A stretch of 64,000 nucleotides of DNA from CAWGHZ01 sp963775315 (GTDB lineage Bacteria; Pseudomonadota; Alphaproteobacteria; MPNO01; DASWLB01), in the NCBI GenBank assembly GCA_963775315.1, contig CAVZIN010000007.1, forward strand, positions 1,736,001 to 1,800,000, given 5' to 3'. Shown piece after piece: positions 62,715 to 64,000 of this stretch (within the stretch, counting starts at the first letter, position 1; each line of letters begins with the position of its first letter). The position numbers were made by a program, and so were the translations under genes. Below the pieces are notes generated by a model. The model made no database searches, was not told the origin of the DNA, and saw nothing but the letters and a program-made list of their open reading frames with translations.

Positions 62715-63738
62715 ATGAAGCGCCGATCCGCCACCGCTCGAACCAAGCTCGTCCCGCTCGTCATCGCTGCGATCGCGGTGACGGGCGCCGCGCACGCCGG
62801 CGAGGGCATTCCCGCAAAAATATATGGGCGACGGCGGGGTCGTGCGACTTCCGACCAGCGAGGACGCAACCCAGGTCTGGCATCTCGCGGCCATCAAGAA
62901 ATACCACATCGACAAGAAGTACGGCTTCACGCTCAAGCTCGTTCCGGCCGCGACGCCGCAGATGACGGCGACCGCCATTCAGTCCGGCTCGGGCGACATC
63001 GCGATCTTCCAGTTCCTCGACATCGCGCGCCTCAGGAAGACCGGCCTCGACATTGTCGGCGTCGGGCCGTTCCTCGAGTGGGGTGCCGACCACTTCATCG
63101 TGCCCGCGGATTCCAAGGTGCGGGACCTCTGCGACTTCAAGGGCAAGAAGATCGGCATCTACTCGCGCACCTCGCTCGACTGGATCCTCGACGTGGCGAC
63201 GTTCCATAACGTTTGCCACCTGGACGTCGCCAAGGACATCGTGGTCCAGGAGGGCGCGGTGGGGCTTTTGCGCGGACTGATCGAGACCGGGCGGCTCGAC
63301 GGCGCGCACATGTACAACAATCTGACCCCGGCGATCGTGGCAACGGGGAAGGCGCGAATCCTTTATCAGATGAAGGAGCCGATCAAGAAGCTGGGCCTGC
63401 CACGCATCCCCTTCCTGTTTTACTCGGTGACCAAGGCGTACCGCACGGCGCATCCGCAGAACGTCCGCGCCTTCCTCGCCGCCTATCGCGAAGCGGTGGA
63501 CGAACTCCGCGCCAAGGACGACGTCTGGCAGGAGCACGGGAAGGAGTTGAAGATGACGCCGAAGGCGATCGATCTCCTGCGAGACGAGATGCGCGAGGAT
63601 TTGTGGACGCGGTTCCAGCCCACCACCGAGGCGGACATGAAGACCGTCTTCAACTTCGTTCTCAAGGAAGCCGGGCCGAAGGCGCTCGGCGGGCTCACGG
63701 AATTTCCCGAAGGCTTCATGACCCGCGAATACCAGTAG
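62715..63738 (+). pseudogene. ABC transporter substrate-binding protein interrupted by a frameshift
   Basis: A signal peptide (KRRSATARTKLVPLVIAAIA...AHAGEGIPAK) is read in one frame, and the mature protein (GDGGVVRLPTSEDATQVWHL ... FPEGFMTREYQ) in another. They join if one A is removed from the run of five at 62816-62820, giving IPAKYMGDGG. The mature part (304 codons, SsuA/NMT1-like: VRDLCDFKGKKIGIYSR, LRGLIETGRLDGAHMYNNL) is intact. This is either a real inactivating or phase-variable slip or a sequencing error. Followed by an LLM gene 33 bp later. Confidence 0.75.
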
Positions 63739-63771
63739 GACCGGCCGCAACCTCCTCCGCATGAGGGAACC

Positions 63772-64000
63772 ATGCCGCGCAAGTTCCACCTCGCCTGGTT
63801 CACCAACTTCGTCGTCGACGAGTGGGACGAGCCGATGTCCGCCGCCGGCGGCAACCCATGGTCCGGCGAGTTCTTCGTCGAGTTCGCACGAACACTCGAA
63901 CGCGCCCGCTTCGATTACATCATGTTGGAAGACACATTGATGCTGTCGGAAGCCTACGGCGGCTCAACCGAGCACTACCTCAAGAACGCGATCCAAGTTC
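63772..64000 (+). CDS. LLM monooxygenase (NtaA/SnaA/DszA group), N-terminal part
   Basis: The first 76 codons, cut by the right edge. PRKFHLAWFTNFVVDEWDEP, GGNPWSGEFFVEFARTLERA and RFDYIMLEDTLMLSEAYGGS are the N-terminal part of long-form FMNH2 monooxygenases. GAGGGAACC precedes the ATG. It follows the frameshifted binding-protein gene closely, so a transport plus oxidation pair is likely. Confidence 0.8.
   Translation, partial: MPRKFHLAWFTNFVVDEWDEPMSAAGGNPWSGEFFVEFARTLERARFDYIMLEDTLMLSEAYGGSTEHYLKNAIQV

Overview
The window is a GC-rich stretch (almost every gene uses GC-ending codons) of a bacterial chromosome, most likely from an alphaproteobacterium. Supporting this are FNR/FixK-type TTGAn6TCAA boxes, a REP-like hairpin with TCATTGCG ends, many orphan SsuA/NMT1-type binding proteins, hydantoinase/oxoprolinase pairs and LLM flavin monooxygenases. 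I could not place the genus. No rRNA, tRNA, CRISPR array, prophage structural gene or replication origin was seen.

Layout. (1) 1-7.4 kb: end of an ABC permease, an SsuA-like binding protein, an LLM oxidoreductase, aldose epimerase, quinone reductase, a single-PAS protein coupled to 5-formyl-THF cyclo-ligase, and a divergent NsrR-like Rrf2 regulator with palindromic operators. (2) 6.4-15.0 kb: a TAXI-type binding protein without signal peptide diverges from a MarR regulator. The MarR gene leads an operon for a DUF4242-like protein, two cupin plus zinc-ribbon proteins related to 3-hydroxyanthranilate dioxygenase, an acetate-CoA-ligase-like enzyme, 2-oxoacid dehydrogenase E1alpha, E1beta and E2, and an acyl carrier-like protein whose attachment serine is replaced by Phe. 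The last five genes overlap by ATGA and sit behind an FNR-like promoter. (3) 15.0-26.9 kb: an FNR-boxed metal-homeostasis island. It holds a bare Crp-type HTH protein, a Znu/Mnt-type ABC importer, a methyltransferase, a ZIP transporter, a CDF exporter fused to a NifX-like domain, an MBL-fold hydrolase, a small membrane protein, a site-2 protease with CBS domains and an SLC13 transporter. (4) 27-43 kb: two drug-efflux operons (RND; EmrAB plus outer membrane factor) and a MerA/Lpd-like flavoprotein. Around them lies a field of broken genes (LysR twice, IS110, IS3 twice, an RND tail, YghU-type GST, LivK, DctP), with intact class I fructose-bisphosphate aldolase and an NTF2-like gene between them. 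(5) 43.5-64 kb: a catabolic/transport region with hyuA-hyuB, a second hyuB, three SsuA/THI5-type binding proteins (one frameshifted), an iron-type ABC importer whose parts are separated by an IS5-family element and a GntR regulator, an FAD dehydrogenase, two LLM monooxygenases and an LLM/hydrolase chimera.

How it fits together (inference). The outer parts look like uptake and oxidative opening of small N- or S-containing organics. Region 2 looks like a MarR-controlled route feeding a CoA thioester into central metabolism. Region 3 looks like metal and sulfur handling induced at low oxygen. Most remarkable are the shared FNR-type boxes, the ACP-like protein without its serine, the CDF-NifX fusion, the gapless duplication of the nsrR-like gene end 56 kb away, and the IS5-family insertion whose target duplication supplies stop codons to both the transposase and the neighbouring regulator.
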